Below, in pieces: positions 8,068 through 16,595 of a DNA stretch of 42,366 bases; the first letter of the stretch is position 1; each line of letters begins with the position of its first letter. The DNA is from Desulfobacteraceae bacterium. Lineage in GTDB: Bacteria; Desulfobacterota; Desulfobacteria; Desulfobacterales; Desulfobacteraceae. The notes below the pieces were generated by a model that was not told the origin of the DNA, ran no database searches, and saw nothing but the letters and a program-made list of their open reading frames with translations. Made by a program: the position numbers and the translations under genes. The stretch is from NCBI GenBank assembly GCA_024227235.1, contig JAAEKY010000192.1:1-42366 (forward strand). The letters run 5' to 3'.

Positions 8068-11000
8068 GGAATACCTCTTTTAATATTGTAAATTGTTTTT
8101 TAAGAGTTGGTATAAGACCCGCAGCTTTTGTAAACTCTTTGTTGCTTGCAGCTTTTTCGATCTGATAAGCAATATCCTGCAAAATAACAGCCCCCATATT
8201 CGCACAGGAACCTTTTAATGTATGTGCTTCCCTCTTTGTTACCTGAATATCACTACAATCTATACCTTTTTGTATATTGTCTATTCTCTTACGAGTTTGA
8301 ATTAAAAAATCTTGAAAAATATTTTTTGCAAGATCTTCATCTTCCATGACTCTATTAAGAAAGCCTGTCCAGTCTAAAATTTTTTCTGTGAATTGTTCTT
8401 TTTTTTCGGGCAAAGATTCATTCTTGTTCTGAATCCCATGATTATATTTCGGAAGCCACTTTTTAAGTATGTCATCCAATGTTTGCCGACCAAACGGTTT
8501 GCTTATAAAGTCATCCATACCGGCGTTAAGACATTTATCCCTGTCACCTTTTGCAGCGTTAGCAGTTAAAGCAATAATCGGGACATTGTGATCAAGCACT
8601 TTGGATTCCGGGTTGCGAATTTGTTTTGTTGCATGATAGCCATCCATTTCAGGCATTTGGCAATCCATGAAAACAAGATCGTATTTGTTTTTTTCAAGGG
8701 CATGTACTGCTTTTTTACCATTAATGGCAAGATCAGCTTTAATCCCGAATTTATTTAAAGTCATCAATGCAACGGTTTGGTTTGTTTCATCATCCTCTGC
8801 AAGAAGAATTTTATACTTAAAATTGTTATTTTCAGAAGGTATGGTTTGGGTATTGATCTTATTATTTTTTTGTAAATCTGTTGTACCTGCTCCATTTATA
8901 GCGGCAAGGCATTCATCCAGACAGGATTGCTTAACAGGTTTGCTCAGATATGCTTTAAAACCAATTTCTTCAAATCGTTTAGTATCTCTCTTTGAAGCCA
9001 TTGATGTCATCATGATCAGAATTGTATTTTTCAAATTCGGATCTTGTTTAATTTTTACTCCAAGGCTTGCTCCATCCATTTCAGGCATTTGCATATCAAT
9101 TATTGCAATATCAAACGGATCGCTCTCAGACACAGCTTTCGCAAGCTTTGTTAAAGCGGTGTCACCACCTGATACAGCTTTTGCCCTGCACCCCAGTGCC
9201 TTTAGCTCTTCTTTCAAAACATATCGGTTTGTTTTGTTATCATCCACAACCAATATCTGTTTATCCTTAATCTCGCCAGGCAGAATATATGGTTCTTTAT
9301 TTATTTCAGGTTGCTTTTTAAAAACTGAGGAAAACCAGAATTTTGAGCCTTTCCCCTCCTCACTTTCGATTTTAATCTGTCCTCCCATAAGTTCACAAAG
9401 CTGTTTGGAAATAGTTAATCCAAGACCTGTACCCCCATATTTTCTGGTAGTTGAACTGTCTGCCTGGGAAAAAGATTCAAAAAGAGTATCAATACTCTTT
9501 TTGGGAATACCAATTCCTGTATCTGTTATGCTGAAACAGATAGTCACATCCGGAGGATCTTCATCTGCTAAAGATATATCAATGGTGATTTCTCCATTGT
9601 CAGTAAATTTTACTGCATTACCCACAAGATTTATCAGTATTTGGCGAAGCCGTCCAGGATCCCCTTTTAGGTACACAGGTACATCATGATGTATCATTGT
9701 TACATATTCCAGTCCCTTTTCCTGAGCTTTCACAGCCATAAGGTCATTTATGGCATCAATGGCTATCCGTAAATCAAAATCAATGTGTTCCAGTTCAATT
9801 TTACCGGATTCTATCTTGGAATAATCCAGAATGTCATTAATTATTTTTAGAAGTTCGTCTGAACTGTTTTTAATAGTCCGGGCAAATTTTATTTGCTCTA
9901 AATCCAGTTTTGTGCTTATTAAAAGATTTGTCATACCCACTATTCCATTCATGGGTGTACGGATTTCATGGCTCATATTTGCCAGAAACTCACTTTTTGC
10001 CACATTTGCCATTTCAGCTTCCGCTGCCATATTATTTGCCCGGTCTATAGCGTGTTCCAATTTAACATTTAATGATCCTAATTCTTTTTCAGTCTGTTTC
10101 TGATTGGAAATATCTGTGTAAGCAAGAATAAGCTTGGGTGTTGTATCTTTATGGCCCATAAAACGGGATACAATTACAATTACATCTAAACTATTACTGT
10201 TTTTAGCAAACCTTTTAGTCTCAAACTGTATTTTTTCATCATACTTAAACGCTCTATTTAATTTTTCAGTGCTAATTTGTTCCTGATCCTTAGGAATAAA
10301 TAAAAAGGGTTTTTGTTTTAATTCCTCAAGGGTCAATCCGAATACCTCTGTAAAGGCAGGATTTAAATACTCTGGGTCTGGCTTACTGCTATATGCTAAT
10401 ATTAAAACTGGATCAGGTATTGCTGATAAAATTGATTCCATAGTTGAATTCACTGTTAACAAGTCTTTCTGTTGCTTTAGGATAAATCTATCTGCTTGAT
10501 GAAGAATAGTAAAAAGAAATAAAAATAAAATACCTAACAGTATGAAAGATCCAGCAACCGTAAAAGTTATCAGGCGGGAGTGCTCAGATTTTGTGGCAGT
10601 AATATCATGTAATATTGTCATATAACCTACATGATTACTGGAAACATCCTCCAGAGGGTGATTCATAACCTGATAAGTTCTGTTGTTAAAATTTTGTTCA
10701 GAAAGTTCAACAGTTGCCACTTTCTTTTTTGTACTCAGGCGCAGTATAATTTCATCAGGAAATAAGGACAAGGTGGAATAGATCAACACGTCTTCAGGGA
10801 ATCGATCCCAGTCTCCCTTCCGATCTAATATCTCCATACCATTTTCCCATTTTTCCCTAACAAGATCGTGCTTGAAAATGCTTACTATCAGTTCAACTCC
10901 AAATTGATGATGAATTTCTAAAAGAATATCCTCAATTTCTTTTCCAAGTTCCAGATATCCTATAAGTATATCGCCTTCAAAAATAGGCTGCACCACCCGC

Positions 11001-11518
11001 AAAGTAAAAGTTCCCAGCGGACCAAGTTCTACTCCATAAGCTATGTTCCCTAACTTTTCAGCTCTAACTGCGGTATGACGATTAATTAAATCGCCATATT
11101 TTGACGGTTTATGGATGCGCAGAAGATTCACGCGATCTGTATCATGAAAATAAAAATGTGTAATATTGTACTTATCTTTAAGTTGTTTCCAGACAGGTTC
11201 ATACTTAGTCAGCAGGTAGTCTCGATTACGGTTCTTTAATGCCTTGTGCAGATCTGTATCTTTTAATATCACTATCTCGATTGCAGACAGGTCCAGGGCC
11301 TGCTTATCAAAGAATCGTGACAAACTATCAGAGGCATCTGCCATAACATGCATTGAAAATTTATTCAATTTGTCTTTTTGCACCGTTATTATAATAATTG
11401 TAAAAGACCCTACAAGAAAGAATAATACAGCAAACAACGGTATCAGCAGGCGGTTTCGAATAAGTTTGAGTCTCGTATTTAATGAAGGCAGTAATTTATT
11501 GTTCACGGAATGCCCCAT
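8048..11518 (-). CDS. Membrane hybrid sensor histidine kinase (Cache-like, PAS, HisKA, HATPase, REC, REC, HPt)
   Basis: A 1156-residue phosphorelay kinase. TM1 is at about 24-46 and TM2 at about 318-339. The roughly 270 residues between them form a periplasmic Cache-type double sensor ([19 protein letters not shown] and [11 protein letters not shown] resemble dCache_3). A PAS domain covers about 353-472. The DHp domain has H517 ([11 protein letters not shown]). The ATPase domain has N630/N634, DTGIGIP (666-672) and GGTGLGL (695-701). Two receivers follow, with D808/K860 and D952/K1007, then an HPt domain with H1099 ([13 protein letters not shown]). The full relay His-Asp-His is thus in one chain. 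The ligand is unknown. No strong ribosome-binding site precedes the ATG. The end overlaps the REC-DHp gene by 20 bases. Confidence 0.93.
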   Translation of the reverse strand: MGHSVNNKLLPSLNTRLKLIRNRLLIPLFAVLFFLVGSFTIIIITVQKDKLNKFSMHVMADASDSLSRFFDKQALDLSAIEIVILKDTDLHKALKNRNRDYLLTKYEPVWKQLKDKYNITHFYFHDTDRVNLLRIHKPSKYGDLINRHTAVRAEKLGNIAYGVELGPLGTFTLRVVQPIFEGDILIGYLELGKEIEDILLEIHHQFGVELIVSIFKHDLVREKWENGMEILDRKGDWDRFPEDVLIYSTLSLFPDEIILRLSTKKKVATVELSEQNFNNRTYQVMNHPLEDVSSNHVGYMTILHDITATKSEHSRLITFTVAGSFILLGILFLFLFTILHQADRFILKQQKDLLTVNSTMESILSAIPDPVLILAYSSKPDPEYLNPAFTEVFGLTLEELKQKPFLFIPKDQEQISTEKLNRAFKYDEKIQFETKRFAKNSNSLDVIVIVSRFMGHKDTTPKLILAYTDISNQKQTEKELGSLNVKLEHAIDRANNMAAEAEMANVAKSEFLANMSHEIRTPMNGIVGMTNLLISTKLDLEQIKFARTIKNSSDELLKIINDILDYSKIESGKIELEHIDFDLRIAIDAINDLMAVKAQEKGLEYVTMIHHDVPVYLKGDPGRLRQILINLVGNAVKFTDNGEITIDISLADEDPPDVTICFSITDTGIGIPKKSIDTLFESFSQADSSTTRKYGGTGLGLTISKQLCELMGGQIKIESEEGKGSKFWFSSVFKKQPEINKEPYILPGEIKDKQILVVDDNKTNRYVLKEELKALGCRAKAVSGGDTALTKLAKAVSESDPFDIAIIDMQMPEMDGASLGVKIKQDPNLKNTILIMMTSMASKRDTKRFEEIGFKAYLSKPVKQSCLDECLAAINGAGTTDLQKNNKINTQTIPSENNNFKYKILLAEDDETNQTVALMTLNKFGIKADLAINGKKAVHALEKNKYDLVFMDCQMPEMDGYHATKQIRNPESKVLDHNVPIIALTANAAKGDRDKCLNAGMDDFISKPFGRQTLDDILKKWLPKYNHGIQNKNESLPEKKEQFTEKILDWTGFLNRVMEDEDLAKNIFQDFLIQTRKRIDNIQKGIDCSDIQVTKREAHTLKGSCANMGAVILQDIAYQIEKAASNKEFTKAAGLIPTLKKQFTILKEVFHENISR

Positions 11519-11829
11519 TCAAAGTTAGGGTGTATTGATCTTTCAATTTGTAATAATCTTTCTCAATGACCTATGATTTAAAAAAAATGTTTTTAGGTAA
11601 AGAATGAATTATTTTACAATTTAATTTAAAAATCCGCAAATATTATTTTGCTTTTTTCTTTTTGTTAGTGATGAATAGAAATATCTGAGTTCACAAAAAA
11701 ATGACAGACTAACAGTTTTCAGGTTTTCTTTGAAAATTTGGGCCTTACATTTTCACTTGACTGATTCATCTTTATCCAGAAAGAAGTAAATTGATTTTTA
11801 CAATAACCACTGGTTTTTGTAACAAAATT
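11519..11829. other. Intergenic region between hybrid kinase and acyltransferase gene
   Basis: These 311 AT-rich bases lie upstream of the kinase gene and downstream of the acyltransferase gene, both on the minus strand. The kinase promoter should be here, but no convincing -35/-10 pair was found. The only clear structure is the hairpin at 11798-11822, listed separately. No coding frame with a ribosome-binding site was seen. Confidence 0.6.
11798..11822 (-). terminator. Compact hairpin just after the acyltransferase gene, possible terminator
   Basis: TTACAA-T-AACC, loop ACT, GGTT-T-TTGTAA forms a symmetric 25-base inverted repeat with a single T-T mismatch. It begins 8 bases beyond the stop of the acyltransferase gene on the minus strand. 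There is no long T-tract, so it may be a weak terminator or an mRNA 3' end stabilizer rather than a classical intrinsic terminator. Confidence 0.4.
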
Positions 11830-12543
11830 TCAACAGGTCTTCTGCTGGCTTAATTTATATATTGTATCAAATGTATGCTGTTTTATTTGATCTATAGATA
11901 ACTCGTTAATTGTTTTATAAGAAATCGGTTTGCCAATCTTCACTTTTACTACTCCAGGGGTTAGCTTTATACTTCCCTTTTGATTGTACTCAAACAATCC
12001 ATTGACACCAAATGGCAAGATATCAGCTTTTGAAGCCTTAGCTAAATGAAATGGACCTTTTTTAAACGATGTCATTTTTCCTGTGAGCGTTCTATGGCCT
12101 TCCGGTAATATACCGATATTCATTCCTGATAGAAGTGCCTTTTTTGCTTTTTCCAGGCTTGAAATAGCGTTTTTAAGATTGTGCCTTTCAATAGGAATGT
12201 TCCCCCATTTGCGAATTAGATATCCCCAAACAGGTATAGAAAAATGATATGCCGCCTCAACCCCTACAAAGCATATGGGAATGGCTGCAGGAATGACAAA
12301 AATATCAAAAAGACTTTGGTGATTTCCCATTATCAGGTACGATTGATTAAGATCAATATTTTCTTTACCTGTTACAATGAGCTTTATTCCCATTATCCTG
12401 ATTATAATATGAAACAAACATCGGATAATATTGAAAGTTACTTTTTGGGGAAATAAAAACAGGCAAACAAAAAGTACTATAAAGGAAAATGCAAAGAAAA
12501 TCCCACCAATGAGCCATAAGTATATGGATATAATTAGCTTCAC
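11830..12543 (-). CDS. 1-acyl-sn-glycerol-3-phosphate acyltransferase (PlsC family)
   Basis: Membrane-bound acyltransferase, probably making phosphatidate from lysophosphatidate. In 237 residues it has an N-terminal hydrophobic segment (about 5-32), the catalytic HX4D motif NHQSLFD (H75, D80) and the substrate-binding motif PEGHR (147-151), where the family usually has PEGTR. The start is GTG at 12543, whose GTGA overlaps the stop of the lipid kinase gene, so translation is coupled. Pairing with a diacylglycerol-kinase-like gene suggests a joint role in phosphatidate metabolism. Another acyl acceptor is possible, since PlsC relatives include lipid A and ornithine-lipid enzymes. Confidence 0.85.
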   Translation of the reverse strand: MKLIISIYLWLIGGIFFAFSFIVLFVCLFLFPQKVTFNIIRCLFHIIIRIMGIKLIVTGKENIDLNQSYLIMGNHQSLFDIFVIPAAIPICFVGVEAAYHFSIPVWGYLIRKWGNIPIERHNLKNAISSLEKAKKALLSGMNIGILPEGHRTLTGKMTSFKKGPFHLAKASKADILPFGVNGLFEYNQKGSIKLTPGVVKVKIGKPISYKTINELSIDQIKQHTFDTIYKLSQQKTC

Positions 12544-13427
12544 GCAAGATACCTCAATAGTTTGTGATGTACTTTAATTGTCGATGGTGTGGCACCAAAT
12601 AACTCACCATCCGGTAATAAGGTTTTATCCGGCCATGTTTTAATTCTGGCTTTTTTTGTTTTAAGATATCGTACAGCAGGATGACTGACATGAGTACCTT
12701 TATAGATTTTGGGCAGGGTTATTAAAAGTTGTGTTCGTGTCAGTTTTCCGACAATAATGATATCCATGAAACCATCATCAATTTCTGCATCAGGTGCCAT
12801 CATCATATTGCCACCGGTAAATCGAGAATTACAAAATTCTACAAAACAATTTTCCTGTGAGATTTGTTTATTATCAATTTCAATTTCCATATAGTGGGAT
12901 TTAAGAATTATTGTTCTATAAAAAACACCGATTATGTATGAAAAATCTTTTAAGTATTTAAATTTTTGAGCTGTTTTTGCAACATCGGTAACAAATCCTA
13001 TACCGGTAAGATTAATAAAATAATATTTTTTTTTTGCTTGTGTGAAAGAACAGATATCTATCCATTTGGGTTTATTATTGATAATTGCTCTGATGCCATC
13101 ATTAAAATTGTATACATTTAAATCTTTGGCAAATGAATTACCTGATCCAACAGGGATGATTCCCAAGGGTGGGAGAGTTTTAGGTTTAAAAGCAGTAAGA
13201 AGACCGTTTAAAACATGAAAATTTGTACCATCTCCACCCATAGCAATAATCGCGTCATATTGTTTGATTTTAAGCTCAGAAGTAATTTTGAGGATATGTT
13301 CATGATATAAAGATGTGTAAGTATGAAAGTCAATATTATTTAACATTAACTGCTTTTCCACTAAAGGTAAGAGCTTTTCACCTTTTTTATCACCAGAGTA
13401 AGGGTTAACTATTAGTGCTACTTTCAT
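12540..13427 (-). CDS. Diacylglycerol kinase/YegS-type lipid kinase
   Basis: A 295-residue lipid kinase of the DAGK catalytic family, phosphorylating diacylglycerol or a related lipid. It opens with MKVALIVNPYSG, the family N-terminus. It carries the nucleotide-binding GGDGT (64-68) followed by NFHVLNGL, then PVGSGNSFAKDLN (92-104). The C-terminal beta domain contains GGNMMMAPDAEIDDG, in which DDG is typical of the family. It starts at ATG 13427, 14 bases after the radical SAM gene, with no obvious Shine-Dalgarno sequence, and its stop overlaps the acyltransferase start by 4 bases. The exact lipid substrate is not determined by the sequence. Confidence 0.88.
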   Translation of the reverse strand: MKVALIVNPYSGDKKGEKLLPLVEKQLMLNNIDFHTYTSLYHEHILKITSELKIKQYDAIIAMGGDGTNFHVLNGLLTAFKPKTLPPLGIIPVGSGNSFAKDLNVYNFNDGIRAIINNKPKWIDICSFTQAKKKYYFINLTGIGFVTDVAKTAQKFKYLKDFSYIIGVFYRTIILKSHYMEIEIDNKQISQENCFVEFCNSRFTGGNMMMAPDAEIDDGFMDIIIVGKLTRTQLLITLPKIYKGTHVSHPAVRYLKTKKARIKTWPDKTLLPDGELFGATPSTIKVHHKLLRYLA

Positions 13428-13441
13428 AAATATTATTAAAT

Positions 13442-14548
13442 TTATAGGAGGTTAGGATTTAAACCACAAAGTTTTGCTGCGCTTCTATCTAATAAGTGAC
13501 CAAGTTCTCCTTCTTCATTTGGGAAAAAACCCATACATTTTTTCCAGACTTCTTCATCTTCCATACAAAAATACACAAACAGGTCGGGTGCATATTCTTT
13601 TATGCATGAAATGATTTCCTTGTAAAGCTTTATTCTCAAAGGTTTAAAATACCGCATTTTATTATCAAGGCCGAGGATAAACTCGCCATAACAGATGGTT
13701 GAGTTTTTAAATCGATTTTCAATAATTTGCTTTAGCTTTGGCATAAACCGAAAGGAGCCAATACTGATCCATACGATGCTTTCTTTTCTAACATGTTGAA
13801 AAATTAGTTTTATCACTTTTTTATATTGATTTTCGCAGCCTGGATAAATAATTAACGGGTCGAAATGAAATGCAAGTCTGAATCCTTTTTCTTCAGCTCG
13901 TTTAGCAGCGTCTAAACGAGCACGAAGAGATGCGGTTCCTCTTTCTTGCGAATTAATGATACCGGGCGTGTTTAAAGACCAGGACAGAATGGTTTTACCG
14001 TTATGATCAATTGGCAGTAAAGACTCTATATTAATAGTTTTAGTTTTAAGTTCCAGAACACAATTGTTTTGTTTAGCAAATGTTTCAACAAGGAATTTGG
14101 GTAAGAGGCTAATTTTTTCCCAGATAAGTGAGTCAGTGTATTCACCTGTGCCAATTCTAAATAGCTTTTGTTGGTTAAAAATTTTTTTCAGGCTTTGGGC
14201 AATGGTATTAAGTCCGGCAAAATATTGCAAAACAGGCGGATGAAAATAGGCTTGCAGTATGCAATAGGAGCAGTCCATATTACAAAACGTACCTGTATGA
14301 AGGATGGTATAGTCACAACAAGTGTAAAAGCTGGTGCCCGGGCATTCCCTTATAACAGCCCCTTTATTTTCTGTAATATATAGGGTTTGTTTCGCTTTTG
14401 ATATGGGATCATCACACTCATTGATAAAGTCATAGACAGTTTTTATGCTTTTTATTTTTTGAGGGTCTGATTTAACCTTGGAAATGAGGTAATCTATTTC
14501 ATACGTTTTGGGTAATGCCTCATCAATAAATACAGTTTCAATTTTCAT
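13442..14548 (-). CDS. Spore-photoproduct-lyase-like (SplB family) radical SAM protein
   Basis: A 368-residue radical SAM protein. The 4Fe-4S motif CNMDCSYC gives C89, C93 and C96 in CX3CX2C spacing. The upstream CPGTSFYTCCDY (69-80) is the SplB family hallmark. In true spore photoproduct lyase a cysteine about 43-45 residues after the cluster (Bacillus Cys141) donates the hydrogen atom. Here that region reads LFRIGTGEYTDSL (129-141), and there is no cysteine from 97 to 162. The organism type is not an endospore former, so the classical substrate is unlikely. The start overlaps the ParB-like stop by ATGA. It may act on nucleic acid damage by another mechanism; the substrate is unknown. Confidence 0.85.
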   Translation of the reverse strand: MKIETVFIDEALPKTYEIDYLISKVKSDPQKIKSIKTVYDFINECDDPISKAKQTLYITENKGAVIRECPGTSFYTCCDYTILHTGTFCNMDCSYCILQAYFHPPVLQYFAGLNTIAQSLKKIFNQQKLFRIGTGEYTDSLIWEKISLLPKFLVETFAKQNNCVLELKTKTINIESLLPIDHNGKTILSWSLNTPGIINSQERGTASLRARLDAAKRAEEKGFRLAFHFDPLIIYPGCENQYKKVIKLIFQHVRKESIVWISIGSFRFMPKLKQIIENRFKNSTICYGEFILGLDNKMRYFKPLRIKLYKEIISCIKEYAPDLFVYFCMEDEEVWKKCMGFFPNEEGELGHLLDRSAAKLCGLNPNLL

Positions 14549-15504
14549 TGGTTGAAAATTTCTTTTAACATTGAAGTATTAGATTCATCGGTAAGCATTT
14601 TAGCTTTTTTATTAAATTCTTTAAAACTTTTAGCCATAAAAGATATAGTATATTGTTGGCTTTCAAAATTTTGAGGGGGAATGAATTTAATTTGATTTCC
14701 AAATTTCAAAGAAGTGATCTTCTTTAAGGTTGCCTGTTGAGTTTGAAAAATTGTAGGGAACCGTTTTTCATAAAGCCAGGTTCGAATTTCTTTGGTTTTT
14801 AATACCGAATCTTTATCTTTATCATAAAGAATATCTTTCAGTGATTTTGTATTAAAAAAATCTGTGGGTTTAATATCATCTCTTGCACAAATTTCCATAA
14901 CATACAATATGATTTCAAGTTGTTTGTTGTTTGACGCCCTAATTATTGAAAAAAAACTTAAAAAAGACTGTATCGTCTCTTTATCAAAACCTGTTAATCG
15001 TCTGGCAGACTTGATAGAAAGATAACTATCATTGATCAATTTTAAAGCAGATTCAGGCAATGCACCAATGGTTAATAAATCTTCTACAAATCGGGCATTG
15101 AGTTCGGTGTTAAAAATAGCACCCGATTTTTTAGCAATCTGTTCTTTGTCTATAAATTGATTCAAGCGTCTGGTACAGATAATTAATTCATAATGTGTTA
15201 AGGGGCGCTGTATGGAAAGTGAAAGTATTGATTTTAAAAGACATTGGTAGTCAGTGATGCCTTTTTTTGTTTCACATACAATAACCTTAGTTTCATTATT
15301 ATGAATCAGGGCTCTAATTGTAGTGAATCCTGAAATAATAATAAATTTGTTATTAACAGGTCTAACAACTGGTAAGATTGTCAGACCTGCTTTTTTTATA
15401 GTGTGTGCAAGAAAGGTAATATCATCATCTGAAAATGAAATTTTATATCTTTTATCTTTTAAATCAATATCACGAATGTTTATTTCACATAGGGTATCAG
15501 ACAT
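14545..15504 (-). CDS. ParB-like protein (ParB N-domain fold plus HTH-like region)
   Basis: A 319-residue protein. Residues 8-70 resemble a ParB/Srx N-terminal domain (IDLKDKRYKISF, LPVVRPV, IISGFTTIRALI). The Arg-rich GERR box used for CTP binding in true ParB is absent, and SGFTTIRAL stands in its place. The middle (about 100-190) resembles the ParB helix-turn-helix, with KEQIAKKSG and YLSIKSARRLTGF like the LSxGHARAL segment. The C-terminal 120 residues are basic and not recognised. ATG 15504 is preferred over GTG 15510 because AGG lies 5 bases upstream. It overlaps purC by 8 bases and the SplB-like gene by 4. There is no ParA nearby, so chromosome partition is unlikely; it probably works with the radical SAM protein. 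Confidence 0.75.
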   Translation of the reverse strand: MSDTLCEINIRDIDLKDKRYKISFSDDDITFLAHTIKKAGLTILPVVRPVNNKFIIISGFTTIRALIHNNETKVIVCETKKGITDYQCLLKSILSLSIQRPLTHYELIICTRRLNQFIDKEQIAKKSGAIFNTELNARFVEDLLTIGALPESALKLINDSYLSIKSARRLTGFDKETIQSFLSFFSIIRASNNKQLEIILYVMEICARDDIKPTDFFNTKSLKDILYDKDKDSVLKTKEIRTWLYEKRFPTIFQTQQATLKKITSLKFGNQIKFIPPQNFESQQYTISFMAKSFKEFNKKAKMLTDESNTSMLKEIFNQ

Positions 15505-16384
15505 TAACACCTGTTAACCGTTTATATATCTCTTTATAAGTATTTGATGTTTTATCGATTAATTCCTGGGGAAGTTCTGGCCCTGGTGGGTTTTTATCCC
15601 ATCCAGAGCCAATAAGCCAATCTCTGACAAATTGTTTATCAAAGCTGTTTTGCCCTCTACCTGGTTCATATTCACTTAATGGCCAGAATCTGGATGAGTC
15701 GGGGGTAAGAATTTCATCGATAAGAATTATTTCACCATCTAAAATACCGAATTCAAATTTTGTATCTGCAATGATAATCCCTTTCGAAAGTGCATATTCA
15801 GCCCCTTTTTTGTATAATTCAAGGCTTATACTTTTAAGTTTTTCAGCTTTTTCAGTCCCGATGAGCTTTACGGCTTCATCAAAACTGATATTAATATCAT
15901 GATCACCGATTTCAGCTTTAGTAGACGGGGTAAAAAGCGGCTCCTCCAATTTATCAGATTCTTTTAGACCTTTGGGTAATTCAATTCCGCAGACATGGCC
16001 TTCTTTTTGATAAGAACTCCATCCAGATCCAGTAATATATCCTCTTACAATGCATTCAACTGGAAAGGTTTCTGCTTTTTTAACAAGCATGCTTCGTTTC
16101 GCTAAAGCATCAGCATATTGCTTAAATTCTTCTGGGTAATCATCAACTTTAGTTGTAATAATATGATTTTTTACAATACTTTCCATTTGTTGAAACCAAA
16201 AAACAGATATCTGGTTTAATACTTTTCCTTTGTCTGGGATGATATCAGGTAATACTACATCAAAAGCAGAAAGTCTGTCAGTGGTAACCATCAACAGTGC
16301 GTCTCCGGTATCAAATATATCTCTGACTTTTCCCTGCCTTACCAATGATAGATCGTCAAATTGAGTTTTTGGAATTAATGCCAT
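15497..16384 (-). CDS. purC: Phosphoribosylaminoimidazole-succinocarboxamide synthase
   Basis: SAICAR synthase: ATP-dependent joining of CAIR and aspartate in purine biosynthesis. Motifs are GKVRDIFD near the N-terminus, the nucleotide region TDRLSAFDVVLPDIIPDKG, VECIVRGYITGSGW, DTKFEFGI and DEILTPDSSRFW. The 295-residue length fits the longer SAICAR synthase group. The start is set at the second of two adjacent ATGs (16384), because AGGAG ends 7 bases upstream; longer starts up to 16438 lie before this site. It heads a five-gene minus-strand directon with the ParB-like, SplB-like, lipid kinase and acyltransferase genes. Confidence 0.96.
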   Translation of the reverse strand: MALIPKTQFDDLSLVRQGKVRDIFDTGDALLMVTTDRLSAFDVVLPDIIPDKGKVLNQISVFWFQQMESIVKNHIITTKVDDYPEEFKQYADALAKRSMLVKKAETFPVECIVRGYITGSGWSSYQKEGHVCGIELPKGLKESDKLEEPLFTPSTKAEIGDHDINISFDEAVKLIGTEKAEKLKSISLELYKKGAEYALSKGIIIADTKFEFGILDGEIILIDEILTPDSSRFWPLSEYEPGRGQNSFDKQFVRDWLIGSGWDKNPPGPELPQELIDKTSNTYKEIYKRLTGVNV

Positions 16385-16528
16385 CATCCATCTCCTTTTT
16401 TTACATTTTTTTACATGATTTTTGCTGCTTAATATCATAAAATAAGATATTAATCCATTATTGCTAAATTTTTTTTATATACAGAAAGTTATTTATCAGC
16501 AATATTTTATTATTAATATAATGTAAGC

Positions 16529-16556
16529 TTGACGCCGATTGTAAAATGATAATATT
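16529..16556 (+). promoter_or_regulatory. Weak candidate sigma70 promoter for tolC
   Basis: TTGACG (16529-16534), a 16-base spacer and AATATT (16551-16556) lie 40 bases before the TolC start in the divergent gap between purC and tolC. The -35 is good and the -10 poor (four of six), so the assignment is tentative. A TGAGG site at 16583-16587 precedes ATG 16596. Confidence 0.3.
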
Positions 16557-16595
16557 GTTGACTGAATTTTGAATTTCAACAAATGAGGTTCCCAA

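Noticed and set aside
8667..9689. A 340-codon open frame on the plus strand inside the hybrid kinase gene
   Set aside because: It lies fully antisense to the conserved REC, HPt and kinase region, has no ribosome-binding site and its translation shows no recognisable domain; it is a by-product of codon use in the real gene.
16459..16504. TATTGCT/AGCAATA inverted repeat in the purC-tolC gap
   Set aside because: Seven pairs around a 32-base AT-rich loop, not placed relative to any promoter; chance is likely.
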